Assembly (NCBI GenBank): GCA_000701625.1
Contig: JNJK01000010.1
Span: forward strand, 1 to 64,000
Length of the DNA stretch: 64,000 bases
Origin: Lachnospiraceae bacterium MC2017
GTDB lineage: Bacteria > Bacillota > Clostridia > Lachnospirales > Lachnospiraceae
Reading direction: 5' to 3'
The notes beneath the pieces were generated by a model. That model was not told where the DNA came from. It saw only the letters and a program-made list of their open reading frames with translations, and searched no databases. Positions within the stretch are counted from its first letter, which is position 1. Each line of letters begins with the position of its first letter. A program made the position numbers and the translations under genes. Below, piece after piece: positions 26,403 to 34,687 of the stretch.

Positions 26403-27173
26403 TCAAATATCCTCATACAGTATTGTGTTAAAATATGCAAAATTTGCTATTGTTAAATTATCAATATCACTTAATAATTCCTTGCTAATTTTGCAATCAC
26501 AAAATATCAAAATGCATTTATTGCTTTTCTTTGTTGTTTTATGCATATTTATTTGGTCATTCAAGCTTTTAACATCCTTAATCTCATTTGTGTAAATATA
26601 ATACTCTTCTGTATTTAATTTGCTTGCATCTTTATCATAAATACAATCATAAATAGGGAAATTCAATTTTCTTTGAGATTGAATTGATACATCATCCAAA
26701 GAAACAAATTGTCCTGACCACGAATTAAATAACTGTTTTGAGACCATTCTCTCATTTTCAAAATAGCGGTCACAATCAATAAATCTCTTTATACCAAAAA
26801 AATCTATCAGATAAATCAAAAGATTTTCCAATAGATTTTGACGTGTATCACCAATCGATATAATATTCGTATCTTGTATTCCATAATTCTTTAATGATTC
26901 GTAGAAATAATAACTATTACTACATATTAAAAATAACATATCAGATGATGTACACTTACTCAATAAATCATCAAGTGACATCACCCTATTATTATATTCT
27001 GATAAATAATTATCTACGCGAAAGTAATCTCTTATATCAAATAGTCTCTCTAAAATAATAGATGTTGAAATACCTATTTCAGATCCAAATGGATACAAAA
27101 CTAATTTCTCACTTCTATACTTCTTTATATTTGTCAACATATATTTAACTTGTTTATAATCTACACTTTCCAA
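26403..27173 (-). CDS. Protein of unknown function in glycan cluster
   Basis: 256 residues with no recognised family. Alternating strand/helix pattern: an early KLVLYPFGSEIGIST, then LLSKCTSSDMLFLICSN and a later TNIISIGD look like a Rossmann-type half-domain related to the shared module, but without a clear GxGxxG. A C-terminal CILIFCDCKISKELL may be a further strand-helix unit. No signal peptide or membrane segment. It slightly overlaps the DUF4422 gene downstream, suggesting co-expression. Confidence 0.6.
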   Translation of the reverse strand: MESVDYKQVKYMLTNIKKYRSEKLVLYPFGSEIGISTSIILERLFDIRDYFRVDNYLSEYNNRVMSLDDLLSKCTSSDMLFLICSNSYYFYESLKNYGIQDTNIISIGDTRQNLLENLLIYLIDFFGIKRFIDCDRYFENERMVSKQLFNSWSGQFVSLDDVSIQSQRKLNFPIYDCIYDKDASKLNTEEYYIYTNEIKDVKSLNDQINMHKTTKKSNKCILIFCDCKISKELLSDIDNLTIANFAYFNTILYEDI

Positions 27174-27230
27174 GACACCTTCTCCATTATGTATTTCAGT
27201 CCAACTACAGATTAAACATATTAACTATGG

Positions 27231-28415
27231 TTAAAATACATTTGTTGCTGTTATGGACTGTATAAAGCAATCCAAGGAATACTCTTCCTCACTTATTATC
27301 GTGTCCGATTCAATTATATTTTTTACCCGACTTATCATATTATCTTGCACAAAATATGTCGGTAAATTTAAATAGAAATCTTCTATACATCTTGTCTTAA
27401 TATCATAAATAAACCATTTAAAATCATTTCTCATTATAAGATATAATTTACATCCAATTTTTTTTACCATATGAATCGGTGGAACCGAGTCTATGTATTC
27501 ACTTCCTGAGAAAAGTTTATTATAGAACTTAGATGGGGCGAGCTGCATTTTGTTTGTATCAAGTTCGTAAATACTATCTACATCTATTGGGAAAAGATAA
27601 AAAATATCATCTATGACAACAGGTTGAAAAAATGGCATCATATAGTCATCTTTATTCTCTTGCTTAAAAAGAGTGAACTCCTCAATTAACTCAAAATTTG
27701 ATGTCAGTACCGCTAAATCGCCATAAGATTTCCCAGCTCCAACTAAGCATATGTATCCACCATTTTCAGATATACTACCAATCCCTCTCAATGATGTATC
27801 CAAAGATATTAAAGATACCTCCTGAGTCTCAGTATTTAATTTTAATAAACCACCATAGCTTTGCAATGGAAAAAATACATCATTCCCCCTCTCCAAATAA
27901 CCATGTCCGACATATATTCTGTTTCCATTCCCCGAAAGATGTTTGTCATCTAATAGTTTTATCCAATCGTTAATATATGTACATTTTTTTGAAACCATAT
28001 CCATCATAACAATGCCTGGATATGAATAACCCATCAAGTAAGTTATGTTTCTCTTTTTGTCTACATAATATTGAACTACCTGTGACAAACTCACATTTTT
28101 TTCGCCCTCAATTCCGCTCGATAAACCATGATTAATATATTCTATTGTCTTACTTTTTAAGCTGTATATTGCCATACTTTTAGCATAATTGGGCATAAAA
28201 AGTATCTTGTCATCAATTTTTACTATCCATTTGAATAATTCACGAATATTCGCATCATCAAATTTGCAAATGACTTCAACTTCCTTGGAGAAAATGTTAA
28301 CTTTTGCCACTCCATTCCACATACCTATTGGCATATACAGTTCCCCATTATTTTCTAGGATATCTGATGTATATAGTCTATAATTACTAAAATTACTATT
28401 ATGTTTATCAGACAT
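27231..28415 (-). CDS. Predicted beta-propeller protein
   Basis: About 394 residues in repeated short strands with no helical core. Recurrent units of about 45-50 residues have the flavour LYMPIGMWNGVAKVNI, DDKILFMPNYAKSMAIY, RNITYLMGYSYPGIVMM, DVFFPLQSYGGLLKL and IFYLFPIDVDSIYEL. These resemble Kelch-like or WD-like blades. No signal peptide, so it is probably cytoplasmic. The ATG at 28415 is favoured over an upstream TTG. Its role may be glycan binding or a scaffold; that is inference. Confidence 0.6.
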   Translation of the reverse strand: MSDKHNSNFSNYRLYTSDILENNGELYMPIGMWNGVAKVNIFSKEVEVICKFDDANIRELFKWIVKIDDKILFMPNYAKSMAIYSLKSKTIEYINHGLSSGIEGEKNVSLSQVVQYYVDKKRNITYLMGYSYPGIVMMDMVSKKCTYINDWIKLLDDKHLSGNGNRIYVGHGYLERGNDVFFPLQSYGGLLKLNTETQEVSLISLDTSLRGIGSISENGGYICLVGAGKSYGDLAVLTSNFELIEEFTLFKQENKDDYMMPFFQPVVIDDIFYLFPIDVDSIYELDTNKMQLAPSKFYNKLFSGSEYIDSVPPIHMVKKIGCKLYLIMRNDFKWFIYDIKTRCIEDFYLNLPTYFVQDNMISRVKNIIESDTIISEEEYSLDCFIQSITATNVF

Positions 28416-28429
28416 ATCTCCTTTTCCCT

Positions 28430-28759
28430 TCAAAAAGCATATATATATACTGGCAATCCCTCAGAGGAATCATTTACAGATCCTTTATCAGAATATCGTT
28501 TTTCTTTATAAAAAATCTTAAAGGAAAGTATTGCCATCTCTTTCATAAGCGTACTATCAATTTCTATTTCCGAAAATCTTTTTGCCTCCTCTATCCACTC
28601 ATCAATCGTATTAAATTTGATGGCAGATATAGAATTATACTCATCATCCACCGCATGAAAATACGAGTTTTCATCTCCCATATAATTAAAATCCGTTCGC
28701 GCTGATGATGCAATTTTCAACTTTAACTCGTCTATCTCATTATCACTAATCCAGCGCAT
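28430..28759 (-). CDS. Small protein of unknown function coupled to the carbamoyltransferase
   Basis: About 109 residues from the ATG at 28759 (MRWISDNE), preceded by GGAGGGGG. It overlaps the end of the carbamoyltransferase gene by 14 bases, so the two are likely translated together. Mostly helical and charged, with EWIEEAKRF and KEMAILSFKIFYKEKRY. Not a family I recognise. A partner subunit or regulator of the carbamoyltransferase is possible. Confidence 0.6.
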   Translation of the reverse strand: MRWISDNEIDELKLKIASSARTDFNYMGDENSYFHAVDDEYNSISAIKFNTIDEWIEEAKRFSEIEIDSTLMKEMAILSFKIFYKEKRYSDKGSVNDSSEGLPVYIYAF

Positions 28760-30590
28760 ACTGCCCCCTCCAATCCTCATTATCCTCAAATATTGGCTGC
28801 TCTTCTTTTCTGAGTATACAATGTCCCATCACTAAAACATCCATTTCTGTACGCATAAAACATTTATATGCATCAATTGGTGAACAAACAATCGGCTCTC
28901 CTCGAACATTAAATGAAGTATTAATAACTGTACTACACCCTGTTCTTTCCAAAAAGGATTTCAATATCTTATAAAAAAACGGATTGCTTTCTTCTGTTAC
29001 AGTTTGTACTCTAGCTGAATAGTCTACATGGGTAACCGCCGGTATGTCAGACCGAACGGTATTTATTGCCGATAACATATTGTCTTCATTCTCATTCAAT
29101 ATACGATTTAACTCAAAATCCTTTTGAATTTCTTTTCGAACTTCCATGCACATTAACATATATGGACTCTTTATTGCATTCTCAAAGTACAAATCTTTTC
29201 TCTCTTCAAGCACAGCTGGGGCAAAAGGTCTGAAAGACTCTCTATATTTTATCTTCATATTAAGTTTTGATTGCATATATGGAGATCGAGGATCAGCTAT
29301 AATGCTTCTATTCCCAAGAGCTCTAGGACCATACTCCATTCTCCCCTCAAATAACCCTATCACCATCTGATTATCAATAAGCTTTGCGATTTCCTGAAAA
29401 ATATCATCCTCGTCCCATCTTTTATAGGCATAGTTATTTTCATTTAGAAATTTTTCAATATCTTCATCATTATAATTAGGTCCTAAATATGAACCATATT
29501 GCACGTCATGCACTTCGTCAGATATACGACTTTTACCTGACTTATAATAATAATAATACAATGCGGCTCCTAGAGCTCCACCTGCGTCTCCAGCTGCTGG
29601 CTGTATCCATATATCATCAAATATTTTCTTTCTTTGTAACTTTCCATTTGAAACACAGTTTAATGCAACTCCCCCAGCCATAACTAAATGCTTTACATCA
29701 TCCCCTACAATTTGCTTTGTATGATTTGCAAGTAATACTATTACTTCTTCAATTACTTTCTGAACAGATGCCGCCATATCCATTTCCCGTTTTGTAATTT
29801 GGCTTTCTGGCCTTCTTGGTTCCCCACCAAATAATGAAGCAAATTTATCATTTGTCATCGAACGACCATTTTGAAAGTCAAAATAATCCAAATTTAATCG
29901 ATATGATCCATCTGACTTTATATCAATCAATTTATCTTTTATTAGTTTATAATAGCAAGGATTACCATACGGTGCTAAACCCATAAGTTTATAATCTCCG
30001 GAATTAACTTTGAAACCACAAAAATAAGTAAACGCACTATATAATAAACCTAATGAATTTGGATACCTAATTTCTTTATATAATTCAATTTTGTTCCCAT
30101 CTCCCATTCCAATTGATGTTGTTGTCCATTCACCTACCCCGTCAATTGTGATGATTGCAGCCTTTTTAAATGGCGATGGATAAAACGCTGATGCCGCATG
30201 TGATATATGATGTCTCGTAAAAAAAAGAACATCCTGTTTCCCTAAACTACCTAATTCTTTTCTAATAAATTTCTCTACCCATATTTTTTTTAGCAACAAA
30301 GGTTCTAAAGAAAGCTTTAATAAATCGTCACAATCATTCTTTACATACTGAAGATTTGAAATAAATCTATTTAATGTCAAAAATGGATTATCGTAAAAAA
30401 CAATAGCATCTAATTGCTCAGCCAAAACATTTGCACTACTAATGCAATAACGTATTGCATTAATTGGAATGGATGCATCATGCTTTACCCTTGTAAACCT
30501 TTCTTCCTGCGCCGCTGCAATAATCTTTCCATCTTGAATAAGTGCTGCTGCTGAATCATGATATAGCGCCGACACGCCTAAAACGTACAT
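28746..30590 (-). CDS. Carbamoyltransferase of the NodU/CmcH family
   Basis: 614 residues, the usual family length. The N-terminal Kae1-like domain shows LGVSALYHDSAAAL, EERFTRVKHD, HHISHAASAFYPS and IITIDGVGEWTT, then VMAGGVALNCVSN and GGALGAALY. The C-terminal YrdC-like domain shows EYGPRALGNRSIIADPR, RESFRPFAPAVLEE and INTSFNVRGEPIVCSP. It transfers a carbamoyl group from carbamoyl phosphate to a hydroxyl, probably on a sugar. It is the first glycan gene of the left cluster. AAAGGTGAG precedes the ATG. Confidence 0.93.
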   Translation of the reverse strand: MYVLGVSALYHDSAAALIQDGKIIAAAQEERFTRVKHDASIPINAIRYCISSANVLAEQLDAIVFYDNPFLTLNRFISNLQYVKNDCDDLLKLSLEPLLLKKIWVEKFIRKELGSLGKQDVLFFTRHHISHAASAFYPSPFKKAAIITIDGVGEWTTTSIGMGDGNKIELYKEIRYPNSLGLLYSAFTYFCGFKVNSGDYKLMGLAPYGNPCYYKLIKDKLIDIKSDGSYRLNLDYFDFQNGRSMTNDKFASLFGGEPRRPESQITKREMDMAASVQKVIEEVIVLLANHTKQIVGDDVKHLVMAGGVALNCVSNGKLQRKKIFDDIWIQPAAGDAGGALGAALYYYYYKSGKSRISDEVHDVQYGSYLGPNYNDEDIEKFLNENNYAYKRWDEDDIFQEIAKLIDNQMVIGLFEGRMEYGPRALGNRSIIADPRSPYMQSKLNMKIKYRESFRPFAPAVLEERKDLYFENAIKSPYMLMCMEVRKEIQKDFELNRILNENEDNMLSAINTVRSDIPAVTHVDYSARVQTVTEESNPFFYKILKSFLERTGCSTVINTSFNVRGEPIVCSPIDAYKCFMRTEMDVLVMGHCILRKEEQPIFEDNEDWRGQYALD

Positions 30591-31067
30591 TAATTCTCAC
30601 CTTTCTTTCCTAGAACATAAAAGAAACTAGGATAGTATTCTTTGCTCGCTAATTTTCCCATACATACACGTTCGTGTACCATAGGCGGCAAAGGTTTCGT
30701 TAACCAGTTAATATTTTTGTAAAGACTTTTTTATGTCCTAAATTGTGGTAAAAAGATATTATCTTTTATCTATTCTTAAAAGTTTTATGTTTATCAAAAT
30801 AATGCCGATCAGTATGGCATAAGCCACATTTGGTACATCCGTAATCTGTATTCCACCCATGATCAAAAATTTTTACGATATGGGGATGTTCACATACTGA
30901 CTAATCGCACTCGAACACTAATTTTCCAAATTCATCCTCGTTCATATGATCCATACGGCATTCCCCCCCTCTGAACCTTTTGTGAAAAGTACTTTTCTTC
31001 CTCTCCCCACAATCTCACTCTCATACACATTGGTGCCAATCATTCTTTCGATTTCAATTTTATATAT
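30591..31067. other. Intergenic region upstream of the carbamoyltransferase
   Basis: No gene is visible. Palindromes occur: AAAAGATA-T-TATCTTTT at 30751-30767 and TACACG-TT-CGTGTA around 30664-30680. The second resembles the ACACGAA-N4-TTCGTGT dyads at the start of the two direct repeats at 32.5 and 33.9 kb. I found no convincing promoter for the carbamoyltransferase gene, so how the left cluster is initiated is open. Confidence 0.5.
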
Positions 31068-31114
31068 ACAAAAACTCCCAATGTAAGCCATCTTAATACC
31101 TTACATTGAGAGTT
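31068..31114 (-). terminator. Rho-independent terminator after the Rpn-family gene
   Basis: AACTC-C-CAATGTAAG (31073-31087) pairs with CTTACATTG-A-GAGTT (31100-31114) over 14 pairs with one mismatch. On the minus strand it is followed by TTTTTG. It lies 19 bases after the stop of the nuclease gene and separates that gene from the carbamoyltransferase operon. Confidence 0.87.
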
Positions 31115-31132
31115 CCCAATTTCATATTTATT

Positions 31133-32146
31133 CTATTTCTTTATCTCTGCCATACACTGATCTATGTATCGCTTTGCCTCATCAGGTGAAAGATTGTAGT
31201 TCTTCTTTAGCTTTTCAATAATCTTTTCTTCCGGAATATTATCTTCTATCTTATCTCGGATAAAAATCTTTATGCCCTTAGCCTCACCTTCGGCCATTCC
31301 TTCAGCTTTTCCTTCAGCCTTTGCCTGATCATATGCTATAAATTCTGGCAAATCCAATACCTTACCACCCATGATATCGCCCACCTTTTTCTGAACATTC
31401 TCGCATTTCATTGAGAATTTGTACGCTACTTTATGGATCAATCTTATGATAGCATGGAACGATATCTCGGACAAGTTACCCTGTTCCAGCTCGTTGTCAA
31501 GTCGACCATAAATTTCATCATATACCGAAAACATCTTTTCGAGCTTTTCTTCGCTGCTATTGATATCTTCCAATTCATTCTCATAATTAAATATATAGAA
31601 TGGCAGGAGCATATACAGCTTTTTTGAAAAGATATCATCGATATCATAATCAGACATCTTAACCAATGGAACCTGGTATGTGACCTCTCTTCCATTTGGT
31701 AAGATAATCCCTATTGTTGCAAACTTAGGTACATCTCTAGTTTTTTTCAGGAGCAGTAATCCTGAATTCGGAAACACAAAAGTCCTCTTATACGTATCAC
31801 CAGATACTTCATCCTTCGCTATCTGAGTACCATATTCAAAGATTCTGACTAGTATTTCACCAGTATATTTCTGGCTCTCACACTCAAGGTGATATTTCTT
31901 CGCCTTACCTTCTGATATGATTTCAAAATGGGAATCTGTTATTCTTTTCTCGGAAGATTCATTCTCATGCTCCACATAGTGTTCATTTCTTAGACGCTTA
32001 ATAACTGCCTTCGAATCATAGTTTTCTCCAAACATATGATTTACAAATGGTATCACAAGATCATCGCATCTTGACTCCATTGTCCTAAACGCATCATCAT
32101 ACGCAGTATCCGAATATAACGGATTGTCTCTTTGTTCTTCTGCCAA
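31133..32146 (-). CDS. Rpn-family recombination-promoting nuclease (PD-(D/E)XK)
   Basis: 337 residues. The nuclease core includes RITDSHFEI followed by KYHLECESQ, the D...E-x-(E/Q) pattern of PD-(D/E)XK Rpn/transposase_31-like proteins. A C-terminal segment carries repeated acidic heptads (AEGKAEGMAEGEAKG), common in this family. These proteins are linked to RecA-independent recombination and are often annotated as putative transposases. It has its own strong terminator downstream and a long, gene-free leader upstream with a promoter-like element at 32647-32700. Confidence 0.85.
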   Translation of the reverse strand: MAEEQRDNPLYSDTAYDDAFRTMESRCDDLVIPFVNHMFGENYDSKAVIKRLRNEHYVEHENESSEKRITDSHFEIISEGKAKKYHLECESQKYTGEILVRIFEYGTQIAKDEVSGDTYKRTFVFPNSGLLLLKKTRDVPKFATIGIILPNGREVTYQVPLVKMSDYDIDDIFSKKLYMLLPFYIFNYENELEDINSSEEKLEKMFSVYDEIYGRLDNELEQGNLSEISFHAIIRLIHKVAYKFSMKCENVQKKVGDIMGGKVLDLPEFIAYDQAKAEGKAEGMAEGEAKGIKIFIRDKIEDNIPEEKIIEKLKKNYNLSPDEAKRYIDQCMAEIKK

Positions 32147-32531
32147 ATTCTTTTCTCCTTGATAACTAGTATTGCACGTTAATCTGTCCGGATAAAGAAT
32201 TAATCAGTAAAACGTCTATGAGTTTTTAGATTGAATATCACTATTATATATATATATCTTAAATGGGATTTTTTCGGCGAACGCCAGAATCCGGACATGA
32301 TTAAAAATGCTTGATTATAGTATCATGTGTGGACTCCGATGTAAAGTACTATTACTTTTTGACCAAGCTTCGCCATCCCGCATATTTCGAAAATATGCAA
32401 GTGCTACTCTCTATGACCACATTTCTGCGATATCGGTACTCACCGCCTGATCACATACATGCTTCTTTAATGTAAAAAACGAGGATTTAGCAAATGAAGA
32501 TTTGATAATAAAGAATAGGAAAGTTCGCCAT
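32147..32531. other. Gene-free region upstream of the minus-strand Rpn gene
   Basis: No supported gene on either strand. Together with the adjacent direct repeat it forms a leader of roughly 500 bases for the Rpn gene at 31133. No clear intrinsic terminator or known riboswitch was recognised. Confidence 0.5.
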
Positions 32532-32707
32532 ACACGAATGTCTTCGTGTCCCTTCATGGTTTTACTTCCTACCCGCTTTCTAAATTTATGAAATTCTTAC
32601 TCCCGTCCCCTCTGATCTATCGAGTATACTTCCTCTTATTTGTTCTATTATAACGCATAATTGCTATGTATAATGCATCTATTGATGTACATAATTTTGA
32701 TGTCACT
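32532..32707. repeat. 176-bp direct repeat, left copy
   Basis: Matches 33873-34048 over 176 bases at roughly 93 percent identity by eye, in the same orientation. It begins with the dyad ACACGAA-TGTC-TTCGTGT and ends with a promoter-like element on the minus strand. Together the two copies bracket a 300-residue PD-(D/E)XK nuclease gene on the plus strand. Confidence 0.9.
32647..32700 (-). promoter_or_regulatory. 54-bp conserved promoter element, copy A
   Basis: Read on the minus strand: TCAAAA, then ATGTACATCAATAGATG, then CATTA-N18-TATAAT. The block shares spacing and most bases with copies at 33988-34041 and 35768-35821. CATC-AATA-GATG and ATGTACAT are dyads, as for an operator overlapping the -35 region. 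It points toward the Rpn gene at 31133-32146. Confidence 0.6.
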
Positions 32708-32795
32708 GTATGTAATACCTCAGATTAAAGTTCCCACCTACGGCAAACTTCCCGCAGATTATTTTAGGAACTCCCCCGTTTTTTCTTTTCATCTA

Positions 32796-32824
32796 TTGAC
32801 AACGCTTGTATCTTATTGTATTCT
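32796..32824 (+). promoter_or_regulatory. Sigma-70-type promoter of the plus-strand nuclease gene
   Basis: TTGACA at 32796-32801, a 17-base spacer, then TATTCT at 32819-32824. It lies 80 bases before the ATG of the PD-(D/E)XK gene. A near-consensus housekeeping promoter. Confidence 0.75.
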
Positions 32825-32904
32825 TCATGACTGTTGTACAACTCATATCATGGTGAATCACCATTATTCCCAATCTTGTAAAAAAACTGAAAGGAATAAA
32901 TTAT

Positions 32905-33807
32905 ATGATTTCTGTAGAGACATCCCATGTTTCTTTTGACGATGCAAAAAAGAAACTCATGGGTATGAATCTTATTAACAATTTTCTTATGAACAGTGCT
33001 ATGGAAGATCCAGAGGATGCTAAAACCATTGCTCAGATTATTTTATCTACTGTTTTGAATACAAACTTTGAAATTCTTGAAGTTACATCTGAGAAAAGCT
33101 TAACAGGGATAGATACTATCTATCATGGCATTCGAATGGATGCCCACCTAAAAACATCCAATAATTCTAAAGCAGCATCTGCTGACATTTATGACATTGA
33201 AATGGAAGATCGAGAAGCAGATAGACCACTTATTCCAAAACGTACACGTTATTATTCCGCACTCAGCGACTCCAAGCATCTGCCCTCAGGCGAAAGCTAT
33301 GATTCTCTTCCAGATTATGTTTCTATAACAATCTCATCTTATGACCCATTTCTTCTTGGCGACATGTATTATGAAGCCAAAACTCATCTAGAAACACATC
33401 CTGATTTTGACTATAACGATGGCAGAACCAACATTTTTCTTTATGCCAACGGAAAACCAAATTTCTCTAATTCACAGTATGGAAAAAAAGTCAAAGAACT
33501 AATAAAATATATAGCATCAGGTGATATAGTGGATACATCCAATCCCGATATAGAAAAGCTAAACGCAATAGTATCCAAGATTAAATCAAAATCGGAGGTT
33601 ACAAAAAAGCTTATGAAACAATGGGACAGAGAATTATCTATCAAACGCGAGGCAACCCTTGAGGAAAGTGAGCGGTCAGCGATCAATTTAATAAAATTTT
33701 GTCGCTCAAAGAACATTCCGGATGTCGAAATAAGGAGCAATATAGTAGAGAATTATAATTTTGAAAGTGCCAAAATTGATTTTCTTTTTGAGGAGTCATT
33801 AAAGTAG
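32905..33807 (+). CDS. PD-(D/E)XK nuclease family transposase-like protein
   Basis: 300 residues. Early segment with ILSTVLNTNFEILEV, then the nuclease core GIRMDAHL and ADIYDIEMED, followed by KRTRYYSALSDSKHLPSG, DYVSITISSYDPF and TNIFLYANG. This is the PDDEXK_2 family, typical of repetitive Clostridial genomes. AAAGGA precedes the ATG. It is one of only two intact plus-strand genes in the window, has its own promoter and terminator, and lies between direct repeats, so it looks like an inserted unit. Confidence 0.87.
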   Translation: MISVETSHVSFDDAKKKLMGMNLINNFLMNSAMEDPEDAKTIAQIILSTVLNTNFEILEVTSEKSLTGIDTIYHGIRMDAHLKTSNNSKAASADIYDIEMEDREADRPLIPKRTRYYSALSDSKHLPSGESYDSLPDYVSITISSYDPFLLGDMYYEAKTHLETHPDFDYNDGRTNIFLYANGKPNFSNSQYGKKVKELIKYIASGDIVDTSNPDIEKLNAIVSKIKSKSEVTKKLMKQWDRELSIKREATLEESERSAINLIKFCRSKNIPDVEIRSNIVENYNFESAKIDFLFEESLK

Positions 33808-33839
33808 TATTCCTTACTTCATAACTCTCACTTTTATAG

Positions 33840-33870
33840 CAAAGAGCCTCTATATGGCTCTTTGTTTTTT
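33840..33870 (+). terminator. Rho-independent terminator of the plus-strand nuclease gene
   Basis: CAAAGAGCC (33840-33848) and GGCTCTTTG (33856-33864) form a perfect 9-bp stem with a 7-base loop, followed by TTTTTT. It lies 33 bases after the stop codon. Confidence 0.93.
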
Positions 33871-33872
33871 AG

Positions 33873-34048
33873 TACACGAATCTCTTCGTGTTCTTTCATG
33901 GTTTTACTTCCTAACCGCTTTCTAAATATATGAATTCTTACTCCCATCCCCTCTGATCTATCGAGTATACTTCCTCTTATTTGTTCTATTATAACGCATG
34001 ATCGCAATGTATAATGCATCTATTGATGTACATAATTTTGATTTCACT
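33873..34048. repeat. 176-bp direct repeat, right copy
   Basis: Second copy of the repeat at 32532-32707. It begins directly after the terminator with ACACGAA-TCTC-TTCGTGT and ends at TTTCACT. The two copies differ by about a dozen substitutions plus two compensating single-base indels. Confidence 0.9.
33988..34041 (-). promoter_or_regulatory. 54-bp conserved promoter element, copy B
   Basis: Same layout as copy A: TCAAAA, ATGTACATCAATAGATG, CATTA-N18-TATAAT on the minus strand. From here transcription would run antisense into the plus-strand nuclease gene, against its terminator. It may be a duplicated relic or may give an antisense RNA. Confidence 0.5.
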
Positions 34049-34104
34049 CCAGATATTGAGGCATTTCGCTTTTATGCTTCAAATATTGTATATAGCAGAG
34101 AATC

Positions 34105-34152
34105 AGCCTTTTCTTAGGATATTTATATTTCCCAAGCGAAGGCTTTTTTAAT
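34105..34152 (+). terminator. Hairpin followed by a T run
   Basis: AGCCTT (34105-34110) pairs with AAGGCT (34139-34144), continued by CTT-GG/CC-AAG inside, and is followed by TTTTTTA. It reads as an intrinsic terminator on the plus strand, upstream of the XRE gene, and would insulate that gene. Confidence 0.7.
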
Positions 34153-34273
34153 TTTTCAACTACGCGTTGAATGAAAATGGATGAGGTTTCATTTACTATA
34201 GATGTAGAGAAAGAATAGCTGTTCTGAAAAGAGTATGTGATTCCCGGAGAAACCGAGGTATTAGTAAAGGAAG

Positions 34274-34687
34274 ATGAACGAAAAAATGATGATATCAAAT
34301 ATGGCAATCAGAGCGAATATGCCGGCTACGATGAGAAGATTGGGCGAGCTTATAGAGGAGAGTGGTTGTACTGATAAAGAAATAAGTAAGCTTATGGGCC
34401 TATCTGTACAATCGGTTAATAAGTGGAGACATGGATACAGCTTTCCGGATATAGAGAATCTGTACACTTTGAGTAAAATACTTGGGGTATGTGCGGATGA
34501 TATTTTTGTTCCAGAGAGTGGATTGTTAGAAGGAGAACTGTCAAGTAATTGCATTGGAAATAAAATATATGGCAAAAAGCTTCATATTATGGCCTATTAC
34601 TGGATGATAAAGGGATTGCTTATATCACATAAATGTAGGAAAGAAATTTTGGTGCCTGTCATTACTTCTTCTAGCTTATCTTTGTAA
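34274..34687 (+). CDS. XRE-family helix-turn-helix regulator
   Basis: 137 residues. The HTH at roughly residues 20-75 reads MRRLGELIEESGC, TDKEISKLMGLSVQSVNKW, then IENLYTLSKILGV and a DDIFVPE end. The C-terminal 50 residues are unrecognised. The start is uncertain: AAAGGA lies almost against the first ATG (34274), so the ATG at 34286 is possible. Its 3' end overlaps the convergent loaP-like gene by 17 bases. It could bind the CATC-N4-GATG dyads of the three promoter elements nearby; that is inference. Confidence 0.8.
   Translation: MNEKMMISNMAIRANMPATMRRLGELIEESGCTDKEISKLMGLSVQSVNKWRHGYSFPDIENLYTLSKILGVCADDIFVPESGLLEGELSSNCIGNKIYGKKLHIMAYYWMIKGLLISHKCRKEILVPVITSSSLSL

Noticed and set aside
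30751-30767. AT-rich palindrome AAAAGATA-T-TATCTTTT as a terminator
   Set aside because: Stem is A-T only apart from one G-C pair per arm, there is no following T run, and no gene ends there. Too weak to call.
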